Below, piece by piece: positions 28,239 to 37,488 of a stretch of 64,000 bases of DNA; position 1 is the first letter of the stretch; every line of letters begins with the position of its first letter. This DNA is from Betaproteobacteria bacterium (lineage in GTDB: Bacteria; Pseudomonadota; Gammaproteobacteria; Burkholderiales; Thiobacillaceae): assembly GCA_016234655.1 (NCBI GenBank), contig JACRAU010000004.1:124001-188000 (forward strand), read 5' to 3'. The translations under genes were made by a program, and so were the position numbers. Below the pieces are notes generated by a model. That model saw nothing but the letters and a program-made list of their open reading frames with translations. It did no database searches and was not told the DNA's origin.

Positions 28239-29474
28239 ATGGCATTGATTGTCCAAAAATACGGCGGCACCTCGGTCGGCTCCATCGAGCGCATCCGCAA
28301 CGTGGCCGAGCGGGTCGCCAAGTTCAAGATGCTGGGCCACCAGGTGGTCGTCGTCCTGTCCGCCATGTCCGGCGAGACCAACCGCCTGATCGCCCTGGCC
28401 AAAGGGATTCAGAAAGAGCCCGACCCGCGCGAGATGGATGTGCTGATCTCCACCGGCGAGCAGGTCACCATCGCCCTGCTGGCCATGGCCCTGAAAGACC
28501 TCGGCCTCAAGGCCAGGAGCTACACCGGCAGCCAGGTGCGCATCCTGACCGACGACGCCTACACCAAGGCCCGCATCCTCGCCATCGACGAGGAAAACAT
28601 GCGCCGCGACCTGGACGGCGGCCATGTCGTGGTCGTCGCCGGCTTTCAGGGCATCGACGAGAAGGGCAACATCACCACCCTGGGCCGGGGCGGCTCGGAT
28701 ACTACCGGCGTCGCCCTGGCCGCGGCGCTCAAGGCCGACGAATGCCAAATCTACACCGATGTCGACGGCGTCTACACCACCGACCCGCGCATCGTGCCGG
28801 AAGCGAGAAAGCTCAACACCATCACCTTCGAGGAGATGCTGGAACTGGCCAGCCTCGGCTCCAAGGTCTTGCAGATACGCTCGGTCGAATTCGCCGGTAA
28901 GTACAAGGTTAAACTGCGCGTGCTCTCCAGCTTCCAGGAGGATGGCGAAGGCACGCTGATCACGTTCGAGGAAGACACCATGGAACAGCCCATCATCTCC
29001 GGCATCGCCTTCAACCGCGACGAGGCCAAACTCACTATCCTGGGCGTGCCCGACAAGCCGGGCGTCGCCGGCCTGATTCTGGCCCCGATCGCCGACGCCA
29101 ACATTGACGTCGACATGATCGTGCAGAACGTCGGCCACGACGGCACCACCGACTTCTCCTTCACCGTGCACCGCAACGAGTTCAAGAAAGCCATGGAAGT
29201 GCTCAATGGCGTCAAGGGCGAGATCGGCGCGCGCGAGGTGATCGGCGACGACAAGATCGCCAAGGTCTCCATCGTCGGCGTCGGCATGCGCACCCACGCC
29301 GGCATCGCCAGCAAGATGTTCAAGGCCCTGGCCGCCGAGAACATCAACATCCAGATGATCTCCACCTCCGAGATCAAGATATCAGTCGTACTGGAAGACA
29401 AATACATGGAACTGGCCGTGCGCGCCCTGCACCAAGCCTTCGAACTGGAAAACGAAGTTTCGGTGAAAGCTTAA
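28239..29474 (+). CDS. lysC: Aspartate kinase
   Basis: This 411-residue protein starts [19 protein letters not shown]. It has the kinase domain with [15 protein letters not shown] and [20 protein letters not shown], then two ACT domains (about residues 270-330 and 345-405) with [11 protein letters not shown] and [20 protein letters not shown]. It phosphorylates aspartate, the first step to lysine, threonine and methionine. The ACT domains imply feedback inhibition by lysine and/or threonine. It appears monocistronic. Confidence 0.96.
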   Translation: MALIVQKYGGTSVGSIERIRNVAERVAKFKMLGHQVVVVLSAMSGETNRLIALAKGIQKEPDPREMDVLISTGEQVTIALLAMALKDLGLKARSYTGSQVRILTDDAYTKARILAIDEENMRRDLDGGHVVVVAGFQGIDEKGNITTLGRGGSDTTGVALAAALKADECQIYTDVDGVYTTDPRIVPEARKLNTITFEEMLELASLGSKVLQIRSVEFAGKYKVKLRVLSSFQEDGEGTLITFEEDTMEQPIISGIAFNRDEAKLTILGVPDKPGVAGLILAPIADANIDVDMIVQNVGHDGTTDFSFTVHRNEFKKAMEVLNGVKGEIGAREVIGDDKIAKVSIVGVGMRTHAGIASKMFKALAAENINIQMISTSEIKISVVLEDKYMELAVRALHQAFELENEVSVKA

Positions 29475-29496
29475 CATCGGCTAAGCCGATGTTAAG
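29470..29496. repeat. Stem-loop after lysC
   Basis: A perfect 12-bp inverted repeat, CTTAACATCGGC / GCCGATGTTAAG, with a TAA loop, spans the lysC stop codon. It lacks a T-run. A second related, imperfect hairpin (CTTAACATCCGC / GCGGATATTAG) lies at 29631-29656 just before tRNA-Ser. The pair may be a small dispersed repeat or attenuate read-through. Confidence 0.75.
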
Positions 29497-29677
29497 CCCG
29501 CGCCAGCGGGCGGCTGGAGCCATAAGACAGCCGCTGTTTAATTGCTTTTTTGGACCTGCGCGGGTATCCTTGCGCGGCTTTTCCTGCCTAGCAAGCGGGA
29601 CGATTTTTGGTTTCGGCCGCCACTAAGCGACTTAACATCCGCGCTGCGGATATTAGCCTACGCCGAAACTTCGTTTT

Positions 29678-29770
29678 GGAGACGTGACCGAGAGGCCGAA
29701 GGTGCTCCCCTGCTAAGGGAGTAGGCGGGCAAAACCTGCCTCGTGGGTTCGAATCCCACCGTCTCCGCCA
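29678..29770 (+). tRNA. tRNA-Ser (GCU)
   Basis: A 93-base class II tRNA. The acceptor GGAGACG pairs with CGTCTCC; the anticodon arm CTCCC-TGCTAA-GGGAG places GCT at 29712-29714. It has a long variable arm, GGCGGG...CCTGCC, a T arm GGGTTCGAATCCC, a discriminator G and encoded CCA. Reads AGC/AGU. Confidence 0.95.
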
Positions 29771-29805
29771 AATAAAAATGGACCCATGCGGGTCCATTTT
29801 TATTT
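29770..29805. terminator. Terminator of tRNA-Ser
   Basis: A 16-bp perfect palindrome, AAATAAAAATGGACCC / GGGTCCATTTTTATTT with ATGC loop, begins at the last base of the tRNA. The T-rich right arm serves as the terminator tract. Confidence 0.85.
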
Positions 29806-30032
29806 GGCATAGCCGGTGGGTAAGCAGAGCCCGCAGGTTCGCCGAGCGAGCACTGCTCGCGAGTGACGTCATGGCACAGCCATGACGGGCCCGAAGGGCC
29901 GAAGGTTTGGCGGAGGCAACGCCAAATCTGAGCAATCCCACCCCCACTTAAATACAGAACACCGGCCGGATCCATTTTTATTTGGCATAGCCCGTGGGTA
30001 AGCAGAGCCCGCTGGTTCGCCGAGCGAGCACT
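29793..30032. repeat. 62-bp direct repeat downstream of tRNA-Ser
   Basis: Copy 1 at 29793-29854 and copy 2 at 29971-30032 match at 60 of 62 bases. Each starts with the terminator arm TCCATTTTTATTTGGCATAG and ends with GTTCGCCGAGCGAGCACT. The 116 bases between them contain further small palindromes (for example CATGGC-ACA-GCCATG) and no credible gene; the region 29771-30067 otherwise holds nothing recognisable. Confidence 0.85.
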
Positions 30033-30067
30033 ACACACAACAACTAGATGTTATTCCACTCGCTCGC

Positions 30068-30580
30068 TTACTTCCCCCTCACCGCCTCAAACGCCGCCCG
30101 CCAAACCTCCAACTTCGCCGCGAACGGCAACGAAGCATTCGCCGGGCTGGTTGACGGCAACCTCATATAAGCGACGGGGACAGCAGCAACGCTGGGCAAT
30201 ACATATCGCTTGTAGCACTGCTCCGCTTTCGCGCCATTGAATAAAACGTGACGAATCTTCTTGTGCCTAGCGAAGAAGACCACGAAATCGTTCACCGCCA
30301 GGCCAGCGTCCTCTATCGACGAATCCAGGCTCCCTCGTCGCACGCAGGAATGCAGCACGTCCCAGACGGCAATGCGAGCCGCTTTCAGAGCCTGCGTTCG
30401 CGCGCGGTAGGGTGCCATGACATCGAACCCGAACAGCTCGGCAGCGATAGGCCAGAACTGGTTTCGTGGGTGCGCATAATACTGTCCCGCCGCCAGCGAC
30501 GCCGCGCTGGGCATGCTGCCGAGAATGAGGATTTCCGCATCGGCATTGGCAATCGGCCCGAAGCCACGCACCCTCGTCAT
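30068..30580 (-). CDS. DNA-deoxyinosine (hypoxanthine) glycosylase
   Basis: This 170-residue protein belongs to the uracil-DNA-glycosylase superfamily. Blocks are GFGPIANADAEILILGSMPS, YYAHPRNQFWPIAAELFGFD, VWDVLHSCVRRGSLDSSI and LPSTSPANASLPF, as in the hypoxanthine-DNA glycosylase family. It excises deaminated bases. It stands alone between tRNA-Ser and HU. Confidence 0.88.
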   Translation of the reverse strand: MTRVRGFGPIANADAEILILGSMPSAASLAAGQYYAHPRNQFWPIAAELFGFDVMAPYRARTQALKAARIAVWDVLHSCVRRGSLDSSIEDAGLAVNDFVVFFARHKKIRHVLFNGAKAEQCYKRYVLPSVAAVPVAYMRLPSTSPANASLPFAAKLEVWRAAFEAVRGK

Positions 30581-30748
30581 GGGTCTCTTCTTAGGCTCGG
30601 ATCAAAAAACGAAGTCAAACGGGGTCTTGCCAGCCAGCTGGCGGACATGGATAGGAATAGCGCAGGAGAGATAAGAGGGGGAACTACCGGGAACGTCTGA
30701 GGTTTGGCTGGCGTACATGGCGCATGGCCATGCACGCCATTGCCGTGA

Positions 30749-31045
30749 TTACTTCTTCTTGGCGGCTTTCTTGCCGGCGACTGCGGCCTTGAAGCCTGCA
30801 CCAGCGGTGAAACGCGGCACGGTCGTAGCAGCGATCTTGATTTCCTTACCGGTCTGCGGGTTACGGCCGGTACGGGCAGCACGCTTGGAGGACTTGAAAG
30901 TACCGAAGCCAACCAGCGTGACGGTGTCACCCTTGGAGACGGCCTTGACGACAGCGTTGATCATTGCATCGAGAGCCTTGCCAGCGGCAGCCTTGCTGAT
31001 ATCTGCTTCCTTGGCGGCGATTTCGATCATCTCGGATTTGTTCAT
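30749..31045 (-). CDS. HU-family DNA-binding protein
   Basis: This 98-residue protein has [20 protein letters not shown] and [20 protein letters not shown], then NPQTGKEI and a Lys-rich tail GKKAAKKK. This is a classical HU fold; the AAKKK tail is typical of betaproteobacterial HU proteins. It compacts the nucleoid. The 168-base gap downstream and 209-base gap upstream hold no gene. Confidence 0.93.
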   Translation of the reverse strand: MNKSEMIEIAAKEADISKAAAGKALDAMINAVVKAVSKGDTVTLVGFGTFKSSKRAARTGRNPQTGKEIKIAATTVPRFTAGAGFKAAVAGKKAAKKK

Positions 31046-31254
31046 AAATGCCCCTTAGTTCGTGGATGAAGAGTTGTGATGCTACCAGCCATCAGATGCA
31101 TTGTGACTGGCTGGCGGCCGTGAAACCAGTGTTTCTTAGGCTGCCCCGTGTCTTTCAAGCACCTGCGGTTGCCAACAATAGCCAATGAGACGGCAAATGT
31201 GAAGCCCCCTAATCCCTTAAATAGCGGGACCTGGCCTAATTTTTTGCCTCGGGA

Positions 31255-32886
31255 TCAAGCAAATTCCGCTGCCGCATTGAAATATTCGATGCAGCGGCGA
31301 ACGCCGGAAAGCTGCTGTGCGCTCGGGTTCGCGAACTCCAGGCCATATAAAAACCCGCCATCCTGGCCCCGCGACCACACTACCCTGCCCGCCAAACGAA
31401 CCGGGGTTTGGCTTTGATACCGCGCCAAGTCCTCGTAGGGTACGTAGATATCCAAATCGAGGCTATCCGTGTTGTCCAAGCGCCTGGGCAAAAGCAACTG
31501 GAGGCCGGATAGGCTGAAATCGCGGCATAGGCCTTCGATGTGCTCGTCGCCAAACATGGCATCGACGCGCAAGGTATGGGACACACGCGGGTAGTGCCGT
31601 TTTTCATGCTGGACGACCGCGACATCGATATGCTTTTCGAAATCGAAGTCCGCCATCACATCCTTTATCTTTTCGGTCACCTCATGCAAGGCCCGACCGA
31701 TATTGGCCGTGGTTTGCACCTTGCTCGCGCTCTCGTCCAAGGTATGGAACAGCTTGTCGAGCGTGGACTCCAGTTGTCCCAGCCGCTCGAACTGCTGGCG
31801 GGCCACCTCCGATATTTCGTCGTTGGCGGTCGCGGTAAGCCCGACCGCCGTGGCCATGTCCTCGATCACCCGTGAAGTCTCCGCCGCCTGTCTTTGGCTG
31901 TGGTGCACGTGTTCGACCACGGAGTCCATCGTGGCCGAGGCCTGTTTTACCTTGCCGGTCAGTTGCTCGATGATGGCCGCCACCTCCTGGGCGGAATCCG
32001 TCGTCCGCTCGGCGAGCTTGCGCACCTCGTCGGCCACCACGGCGAAGCCGCGCCCCTGCTCGCCGGCGCGCGCCGCCTCGATCGCCGCATTCAAGGCCAA
32101 TAGATTGGTCTGGCCGGCGATGGTTTGGATCGCGTTGATGATCTGATGAATCTGATCGGCCGATTGATCCAACTCGGAGATGCTCTGCGCGGTGCGGTTC
32201 ACCTCCTGCACCGTCGAATCCATCTCGGCGATATTGGTCTGCACCATTGCTATGCCAGATCGAGCGGAGGCCTCGGTCTGCCTGACCCGTTCCAGCGCGC
32301 TCCCCGCCTGGGCCTGCACCACCTCCGAAATCTCCCGAAGCTCGGCGGTCGCATTCGAAACCTCGGCCGAACGGCTTTGCTCTTGCTGGCTGACCTCGGA
32401 TATCTCCTGCGAAATGGTCGCGATCTGATAACTGGACAACCCCATCTGTTTGCTGCTGTCGTCGATATTGCGCAGAATTTGGTTCAGCTTGGCCAGCATG
32501 CTGTTAAAGCTGCTCTCGAGCAGGCCGATCTCGTCGCGCGAACTATGGGGCACCCCCTTCGTCAAATCGCCCCGCTCGACGGCCTTCAACGCATCGCAAA
32601 GCGCGCGTATCGGCCTGACGAACAAGGTGGCGAGCACGCCGATCAGCAGGAACTGCAAGACGAACTCCAGGCCGGATTCCCATAACGAATTGAAGATGTA
32701 TGCGCCGTGATTGGCTTCGAGGGCCTCGATCACTCTGGCATCGACGCCGCCAGAACGGGCGATCTCCACCATCTTGCCCAGCTCGTGCGAGGCCAGCAGG
32801 CGGTTGTAGATCGTGGTGACCATGGTCACCGCGAAGAAGCCGAGTTGCAGCTTCCAACGAATGCTCAGGGATAGGAACCAGTTCAT
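31255..32886 (-). CDS. Methyl-accepting chemotaxis protein with C-terminal PilZ domain
   Basis: This 543-residue protein has a short N-terminal membrane segment (about 10-30), a second at about 70-95, and a HAMP region. The signalling hairpin carries [20 protein letters not shown] and [16 protein letters not shown] PilZ domain lies at about 425-525, with [16 protein letters not shown] and [16 protein letters not shown], the RxxxR and D/NxSxxG c-di-GMP motifs. The start ATG at 32886 is preceded by GAAGGAAG. The periplasmic loop is small (about 40 residues), so it may sense at the membrane or in the cytoplasm. It links chemotaxis to c-di-GMP. Confidence 0.9.
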   Translation of the reverse strand: MNWFLSLSIRWKLQLGFFAVTMVTTIYNRLLASHELGKMVEIARSGGVDARVIEALEANHGAYIFNSLWESGLEFVLQFLLIGVLATLFVRPIRALCDALKAVERGDLTKGVPHSSRDEIGLLESSFNSMLAKLNQILRNIDDSSKQMGLSSYQIATISQEISEVSQQEQSRSAEVSNATAELREISEVVQAQAGSALERVRQTEASARSGIAMVQTNIAEMDSTVQEVNRTAQSISELDQSADQIHQIINAIQTIAGQTNLLALNAAIEAARAGEQGRGFAVVADEVRKLAERTTDSAQEVAAIIEQLTGKVKQASATMDSVVEHVHHSQRQAAETSRVIEDMATAVGLTATANDEISEVARQQFERLGQLESTLDKLFHTLDESASKVQTTANIGRALHEVTEKIKDVMADFDFEKHIDVAVVQHEKRHYPRVSHTLRVDAMFGDEHIEGLCRDFSLSGLQLLLPRRLDNTDSLDLDIYVPYEDLARYQSQTPVRLAGRVVWSRGQDGGFLYGLEFANPSAQQLSGVRRCIEYFNAAAEFA

Positions 32887-33045
32887 CTCGATCACTTCCT
32901 TCGGTTAGGCACAACACATGGGAATTCTGCCTCGCCCACGGCCAAAATCGAAGCTTTTTCAAAGTTCAATCCGGCTTGCCGTCCGCCCAACTGGCAGAAT
33001 TACTCCCAAACCGTTTTCCTGAAGACATTTTTTTAATTTTTTTGT

Positions 33046-33051
33046 TATAAT
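33046..33051 (+). promoter_or_regulatory. -10 box of the tRNA-Arg promoter
   Basis: Consensus TATAAT 13 bases before the 5' end of tRNA-Arg, downstream of an A/T-rich tract. No clear consensus -35 was identified. Confidence 0.7.
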
Positions 33052-33064
33052 TTCGGTCTACGTT

Positions 33065-33141
33065 GCGCCCGTAGCTCAGCTGGATAGAGTACCTGGCTAC
33101 GAACCAGGGGGTCAGGAGTTCGAATCTCTTCGGGCGCGCCA
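33065..33141 (+). tRNA. tRNA-Arg (ACG)
   Basis: A 77-base cloverleaf. The acceptor GCGCCCG pairs with CGGGCGC. The anticodon loop CTACGAA places ACG at 33099-33101. T loop GTTCGAATCTC and encoded CCA. The A34 is normally modified to inosine by TadA. Confidence 0.95.
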
Positions 33142-33149
33142 GTCAGCAA

Positions 33150-33183
33150 GCAAAGGGGCTGTCCAATTCAGCCCCTTTGCTTT
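33150..33183 (+). terminator. Hairpin between tRNA-Arg and tRNA-Asp
   Basis: Perfect 11-bp stem GCAAAGGGGCT / AGCCCCTTTGC with a 9-base loop, followed by TTTG. It may act as a terminator or processing signal for tRNA-Arg. Confidence 0.7.
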
Positions 33184-33196
33184 GCAGTTCAAGCGC

Positions 33197-33273
33197 GGAG
33201 CGGTAGTTCAGTCGGTTAGAATACCGGCCTGTCACGCCGGGGGTCGCGGGTTCGAGTCCCGTCCGCTCCGCCA
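33197..33273 (+). tRNA. tRNA-Asp (GUC)
   Basis: A 77-base cloverleaf. The acceptor GGAGCGG pairs with CCGCTCC. The anticodon loop CTGTCAC places GTC at 33231-33233. T arm CGGGTTCGAGTCCCG; encoded CCA. Confidence 0.95.
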
Positions 33274-33281
33274 CCCATCCC

Positions 33282-33313
33282 AAAAACGCGGGTCCTCTGG
33301 CCCGCGTTTTTTT
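33282..33313 (+). terminator. Terminator after tRNA-Asp
   Basis: Stem AAAAACGCGGG / CCCGCGTTTTT with an 8-base loop and a T run. It ends the tRNA transcript. Confidence 0.92.
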
Positions 33314-33430
33314 ATTTCAGCCGCTTCCAAGACACATCCCAGCTTGCACTTACCGTTCCGGATGGTATTTTTATCGGACGGAATGGCAGCACGCGGCACT
33401 TGAAAACGCCTCGCCAGCCAATCGAATGCC

Positions 33431-34219
33431 ATGAGAGGAAACCCGTTCGTGCCGCACGACACGCCCGACCAGTCGCATGTAGATGAACTGCTCGCCCGCC
33501 TGCAAGCCGATTTTCTTGGCGAGTTGGGAGAACGCATCGACAAGCTGGAAGACCTGACCATGGCCTTCGAAAAGGACGGGGCCACGCGGGCCGATTTCGA
33601 TGCCCTATACCGGGGCGTGCATAGCCTCAAGGGAACGGCCGGCACCTTCGGCTTCCCCATCATCTCGGCTGCCTGCCACGCCTATGAGGACTATTTGAAT
33701 GCAGGCAAACAGACAGGCCCGAGCCATCTCAGCAACTGCCTGCACTACATCGATCTGTTGCGAGCGACGGCCGAAAAAATCCGGCAAGGCCGCAACGAAT
33801 TCGCCGACATCGAAGCGAGCATCCGCCGACTTGGCGAACGACACTTCGCCAAGCCCTATTCGGCCATGCTGGTCGAACCCTCCAAGCTGACGGCCGGGCT
33901 TTGCATACAAGCCTTGGCCGGCCTGCCGATCCGCATCGTCCAAGTCAACGATGGCCTGCGCGCCCTGGGGCGGCTGCTATCGGAGCCCTTCGACCTATTA
34001 ATCACCAGCCAAGAGATCAAGACCCTGAATGGCGCCGCCCTGATCGCGGCCATACGCCTGGCCAATCGCCCGGGCCAAGCCATCAAGGCCATCCTGTTGA
34101 CCTCTCAGCCAGGCCGTATCGACACCCCGATCCCGCCGGACCGCATCATCCGCAAAGACCTGCACGTCGGCCAGAATTTGACGAAGGCCGCGGCCGATGT
34201 GCTAGGGTTGACTACCTAA
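33431..34219 (+). CDS. Hpt-domain protein with receiver-like C-terminus
   Basis: This 262-residue protein has an N-terminal Hpt domain with the phosphorylatable His in YRGVHSLKGTAGTFGFP (about residue 63). The C-terminal ~120 residues have a response-regulator fold (SAMLVEPSKLTAGLCIQALA, DLLITSQEIKTLNGAALIAA). The phospho-acceptor Asp is not at its usual place (LLITSQE), so the receiver looks inactive. The start could instead be the GTG at 33449, which has GAGAGGAAA upstream. The next gene encodes an HD-GYP protein, so a phosphorelay or scaffold role in c-di-GMP control is plausible. Confidence 0.8.
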   Translation: MRGNPFVPHDTPDQSHVDELLARLQADFLGELGERIDKLEDLTMAFEKDGATRADFDALYRGVHSLKGTAGTFGFPIISAACHAYEDYLNAGKQTGPSHLSNCLHYIDLLRATAEKIRQGRNEFADIEASIRRLGERHFAKPYSAMLVEPSKLTAGLCIQALAGLPIRIVQVNDGLRALGRLLSEPFDLLITSQEIKTLNGAALIAAIRLANRPGQAIKAILLTSQPGRIDTPIPPDRIIRKDLHVGQNLTKAAADVLGLTT

Positions 34220-34269
34220 CGGCTCGCCGCAATTGAAAATACCCTAAGCCGGCAGCACAATGAAAAGCC

Positions 34270-35502
34270 ATGAGCAAGATCGACACCGCTCCCCACGTCA
34301 AGAAGATACCCATCGCCCAGTTGCGGAAGGGGATGTTCGTGCACGACCTCAACTGCGGCTGGATGGATCACCCCTTCCTGACCAACCAGTTTTCGGTCAA
34401 GGACGATGAAACGCTGAAGACCCTGCGCGGCATGGGGCTACGCGAACTCTATATCGACACGAAAAAGGGCTTGGATGTCACCGACGCCCCCACCCAGCAG
34501 GAAGTAAAGAAAGAGATTTCCCAGGCCATGGAGGCGATCGCCAACGAGCCCAGGTTGCCAAAGCCCACCACCCTGCAACAGGAGATCGGTCGCGCCCGCG
34601 TGCTGCACAAAGAGGCCAACCAGATCGCCCACGACATGCTGCTGGACGTACGCCTGGGCAAGCAGATCGAAATGGAAAAGGTGGAGCCGCTGGTCGAGAA
34701 CATGATCGACTCCATCTTTCGCAATGCCGATGCACTATTGCCCCTGGCCCGGCTGAAAGACCACGACAATTACACCTTCCAGCATTCGGTCTCGGTCTGC
34801 GCGCTGATGATATCCTTCTCGCGCGGCCTCAAGCTCGATCGCGCCACCATCAAGGAGATCGCGATCGGCGCCTTGTTGCACGATGTCGGCAAGGCCAAGG
34901 TACCGGATGAAATCTTGAACAAGCCGGCCAAACTGACCGAGGCCGAGCTAGCAAAGATGCAGTCCCACGTGGTGCAGAGCATCATCATCCTGCAGCACAC
35001 GCCAAGCATCAGCCAGATCGCGCTCGATGTCGCCGGACAGCACCACGAACGCTTCGACGGCACCGGCTATCCGAACAAGCTCAAGGGCGACCAGATCTCG
35101 CTTTATGGCCAGATGGGCTCCATCGTCGATGTCTACGACGCGCTGACCTCCGAGCGCGTCTACAAGAAGGGCATGCCGCCGACCGAGGCGCTGGGCAAAC
35201 TATTGGAATGGAGCAAGTTCCATTTCGACCCCGAGCTGGTCAGGCAATACATCAAGTCGATCGGCATCTATCCGACCGGTTCGCTGGTGAGACTGGAAAG
35301 CGAGCGCCTCGGCGTAGTCATGGAGCAACACGAAGAAAGGGCGATGCAGCCCATCGTCAAGGTGTTCTATAGCGCCAAGAGCCGGCATTACTTGCCGCCC
35401 GAGACCATCGATCTCTCCAAGCCATCCTGCCAAGACCGCATCACCGGCCACGAGGCCTTCGACGCCTGGGGCATCGACCCCGCCAAGTGGCTACCCAGCT
35501 AA
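34270..35502 (+). CDS. HD-GYP c-di-GMP phosphodiesterase
   Basis: This 410-residue protein has an N-terminal DUF3391-type domain (KKIPIAQLRKGMFVHDLNCG), then an HD-GYP domain with GALLHDVGKAKVPDEILNKP and HHERFDGTGYPNKL, carrying the HD and GYP signature residues. Such enzymes hydrolyse cyclic di-GMP. No receiver or sensor domain is fused. It lies 50 bases after the Hpt protein, in probable operon. Confidence 0.92.
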   Translation: MSKIDTAPHVKKIPIAQLRKGMFVHDLNCGWMDHPFLTNQFSVKDDETLKTLRGMGLRELYIDTKKGLDVTDAPTQQEVKKEISQAMEAIANEPRLPKPTTLQQEIGRARVLHKEANQIAHDMLLDVRLGKQIEMEKVEPLVENMIDSIFRNADALLPLARLKDHDNYTFQHSVSVCALMISFSRGLKLDRATIKEIAIGALLHDVGKAKVPDEILNKPAKLTEAELAKMQSHVVQSIIILQHTPSISQIALDVAGQHHERFDGTGYPNKLKGDQISLYGQMGSIVDVYDALTSERVYKKGMPPTEALGKLLEWSKFHFDPELVRQYIKSIGIYPTGSLVRLESERLGVVMEQHEERAMQPIVKVFYSAKSRHYLPPETIDLSKPSCQDRITGHEAFDAWGIDPAKWLPS

Positions 35503-35507
35503 GACAA

Positions 35508-36407
35508 CTAATCGTTCCACAGCCAGGCCGCGCCGCGCACCCCGCTCGAATCGCCGTGCCTCGGCGGCAACAGCCGGGTATGCACCGTATCGCTGAACAC
35601 ATAGCGTCCCCAGAGCTGGGGCACGTTCGCATACAAGCGCGCAAGATTGGATAGGCCGCCGCCCAGCACGATCGCATCGGGGTCGAGCACGTTGATCACC
35701 TGGGCCAGGCCGCGCGCCATGCGGTCTTCGTAGCGTTGCAGCGCGGCCTCGCAGGCCGCATCGCCCGCCGCCGCCCGGCGTACGATCTCCGGCACCGCCA
35801 GCGCCTGCCGCGCCACGGCCTTGAATTCGCGCGCCAATCCCGGCCCCGACAGCCAGGTCTCCACGCAGCCCTCCTTGCCGCAATAACAGGCCGGCCCCGG
35901 CAACTCGTGGTCCTGGGGCCAGGGCAAGGGGTTGTGGCCCCATTCCCCGGCGATCGCGTTCGGCCCGGTCAACACCTGGCCGTGCGCCACCACGCCGGCG
36001 CCGCAACCGGTGCCGACGATCACGCCGAACACCACCCGCGCCCCGGCCGCCGCGCCATCGACCGCCTCGGACAAGGCGAAGCAATTGGCGTCGTTGGCGA
36101 TGCGCACCGTCCGGCCGAGCCGGTCCTCGATATCTTGCTTGAGCGGCCGGCCGTTGAGGCAGACCGAATTGGCGTTTTTCATCAGGCCGCTGGCCGGCGA
36201 AATCGCGCCCGGCGTGCCGATGCCGACCGAGCCGGTCGCGCCCAAGGCCCGTTCGGCCTCGCCCACCAGGCGCGCGATGGCCTCCAGCGTGCCGGCGTAA
36301 TCGCCCTGCGGCGTCGGCACCCGATGGCGCCACAACTCGCCGCCGCCCGCATCCAGCGCGATCAATTCGATCTTGGTGCCGCCCAGATCGATGCCCAAAC
36401 GGATCAT
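35508..36407 (-). CDS. ROK-family sugar kinase (fructokinase/NagK-like)
   Basis: This 299-residue protein has the ATP site MIRLGIDLGGTKIELIALD, the sugar site TGCGAGVVAHGQVLTG, GEWGHNPLPWP, and the ROK zinc motif CYCGKEGCVETWLSGPGL. DPDAIVLGGGLSN is the second nucleotide motif. The ATG at 36407 follows AAAGGAGG. It phosphorylates a hexose such as fructose or N-acetylglucosamine; the exact sugar cannot be told. It ends 5 bases from the convergent HD-GYP gene. Confidence 0.9.
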   Translation of the reverse strand: MIRLGIDLGGTKIELIALDAGGGELWRHRVPTPQGDYAGTLEAIARLVGEAERALGATGSVGIGTPGAISPASGLMKNANSVCLNGRPLKQDIEDRLGRTVRIANDANCFALSEAVDGAAAGARVVFGVIVGTGCGAGVVAHGQVLTGPNAIAGEWGHNPLPWPQDHELPGPACYCGKEGCVETWLSGPGLAREFKAVARQALAVPEIVRRAAAGDAACEAALQRYEDRMARGLAQVINVLDPDAIVLGGGLSNLARLYANVPQLWGRYVFSDTVHTRLLPPRHGDSSGVRGAAWLWND

Positions 36408-36496
36408 GTCGCCTCCTTTCATTGCCATCATTCTAGCGGGGTGCGCTGGCTTCGCGCCGATGCTATGCTGGCGGCCTTGTCTGGACGGCCCTTTCC

Positions 36497-36919
36497 ATGG
36501 ATATCCCCACGCTTCCCAAGAACGATCTCGAATACCTGTTGACCGAGTTGCACAACGGCTCGCTCGACCCCGAAACCTTCGCCCAGCGCCTGCTCGACCT
36601 GCAAGTATTCATGCCGGTGAAGGACGAAAAACATGCCATCGCCGGCTTCCAGCGCTCGACCCAGGCCGAGCCCCTGGTCTTGGAGGCCGACGACGGCACC
36701 GCCGTGCTGGTGCTATTCTCGTCGCCGGAACGGGCGAAGAACTTCATGAGCGACATCCCCGGCTACAGCGGCGGCCTGCTCACCGAGTTCTCCTGGGTGC
36801 TGCGGCGCATGGCCGACGACGTCGGCATCGCGCTCAACCCGGACATAGAACTGGGCATGGACTTCGACACCGACATGATCGCGATGCTGCTCGCCCTGCT
36901 GCCCGAGGAAGGCGCGTGA
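36497..36919 (+). CDS. SseB-domain protein
   Basis: This 140-residue protein contains an SseB N-terminal-type domain: FMPVKDEKHAIAGFQRSTQ, VLEADDGTAVLVLFSSPERA and GLLTEFSWVLRRMADDVGIA. SseB-like proteins are small cytosolic proteins, some linked to secretion systems, mostly uncharacterised. It overlaps the next gene by 4 bases at GTGA. Confidence 0.75.
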   Translation: MDIPTLPKNDLEYLLTELHNGSLDPETFAQRLLDLQVFMPVKDEKHAIAGFQRSTQAEPLVLEADDGTAVLVLFSSPERAKNFMSDIPGYSGGLLTEFSWVLRRMADDVGIALNPDIELGMDFDTDMIAMLLALLPEEGA

Positions 36920-37488
36920 GCGAGTTCCACACCTTCCTGCGCCCGGACGTCGAGCGGCTCGGCCCGCAGGTCGGCGATATCTACTCGGCCGAGCACAAAC
37001 GCTACGCCGAAGGCGCCCGCTATGCCTACCGCGACCAGGCCCACGACCTGGCGCTGTTCTGGCCCGGCCCAACCCAGGCCGAGATCGAAAGCCTGCGCGC
37101 GCAGCCGGTCGAGGTCGGCCTCTACGCCAACGGCCCGGCCGCCTTCCTGCTCTACAAGATTCGCAACGTCTGCGAGTGGTCGGACGTCGCCTTCAACGTC
37201 CACCTCGTGCCCGAGGCCGAGCGCGAACTGCCGGCCGAGCCGGCGGGCGAGCGCGGCCGGCTGCGCCTCACCCTGGTCAATGCCGACGACGGCATCGTCG
37301 TGGCCAAGCGCCTGGTCTCGCTCGACAAGGTCATGACCCAGGCCCTGCGCCACGCCATGCAGGAACAGGCCGCGCAACCGTTCAACCGCCCGCTCTACGA
37401 CGCCGCCGTGCAAGAGGCCCATGGCCGCTTTCCCGACGGCGACGCCATGGCGCAGGCGGCCGAGGTGGTCGAGGCCACCCTGGGCTGA
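36916..37488 (+). CDS. Conserved-looking hypothetical protein
   Basis: This 190-residue protein starts at GTG overlapping the SseB-like stop. Blocks include FHTFLRPDVERLGPQVGDIY and RYAYRDQAHDLALFWPGPTQ. No domain is recognised; no signal or membrane segment. Its stop overlaps the ATG of the next gene (TGATG), so it is in a coupled three-gene operon with SseB-like and GlcD-like genes. Confidence 0.7.
   Translation: MSEFHTFLRPDVERLGPQVGDIYSAEHKRYAEGARYAYRDQAHDLALFWPGPTQAEIESLRAQPVEVGLYANGPAAFLLYKIRNVCEWSDVAFNVHLVPEAERELPAEPAGERGRLRLTLVNADDGIVVAKRLVSLDKVMTQALRHAMQEQAAQPFNRPLYDAAVQEAHGRFPDGDAMAQAAEVVEATLG

Noticed and set aside
29588..30038. Two minus-strand frames over tRNA-Ser and the direct repeat
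   Set aside because: They run antisense through a tRNA, and their similar peptides are just the 62-bp repeat translated twice.
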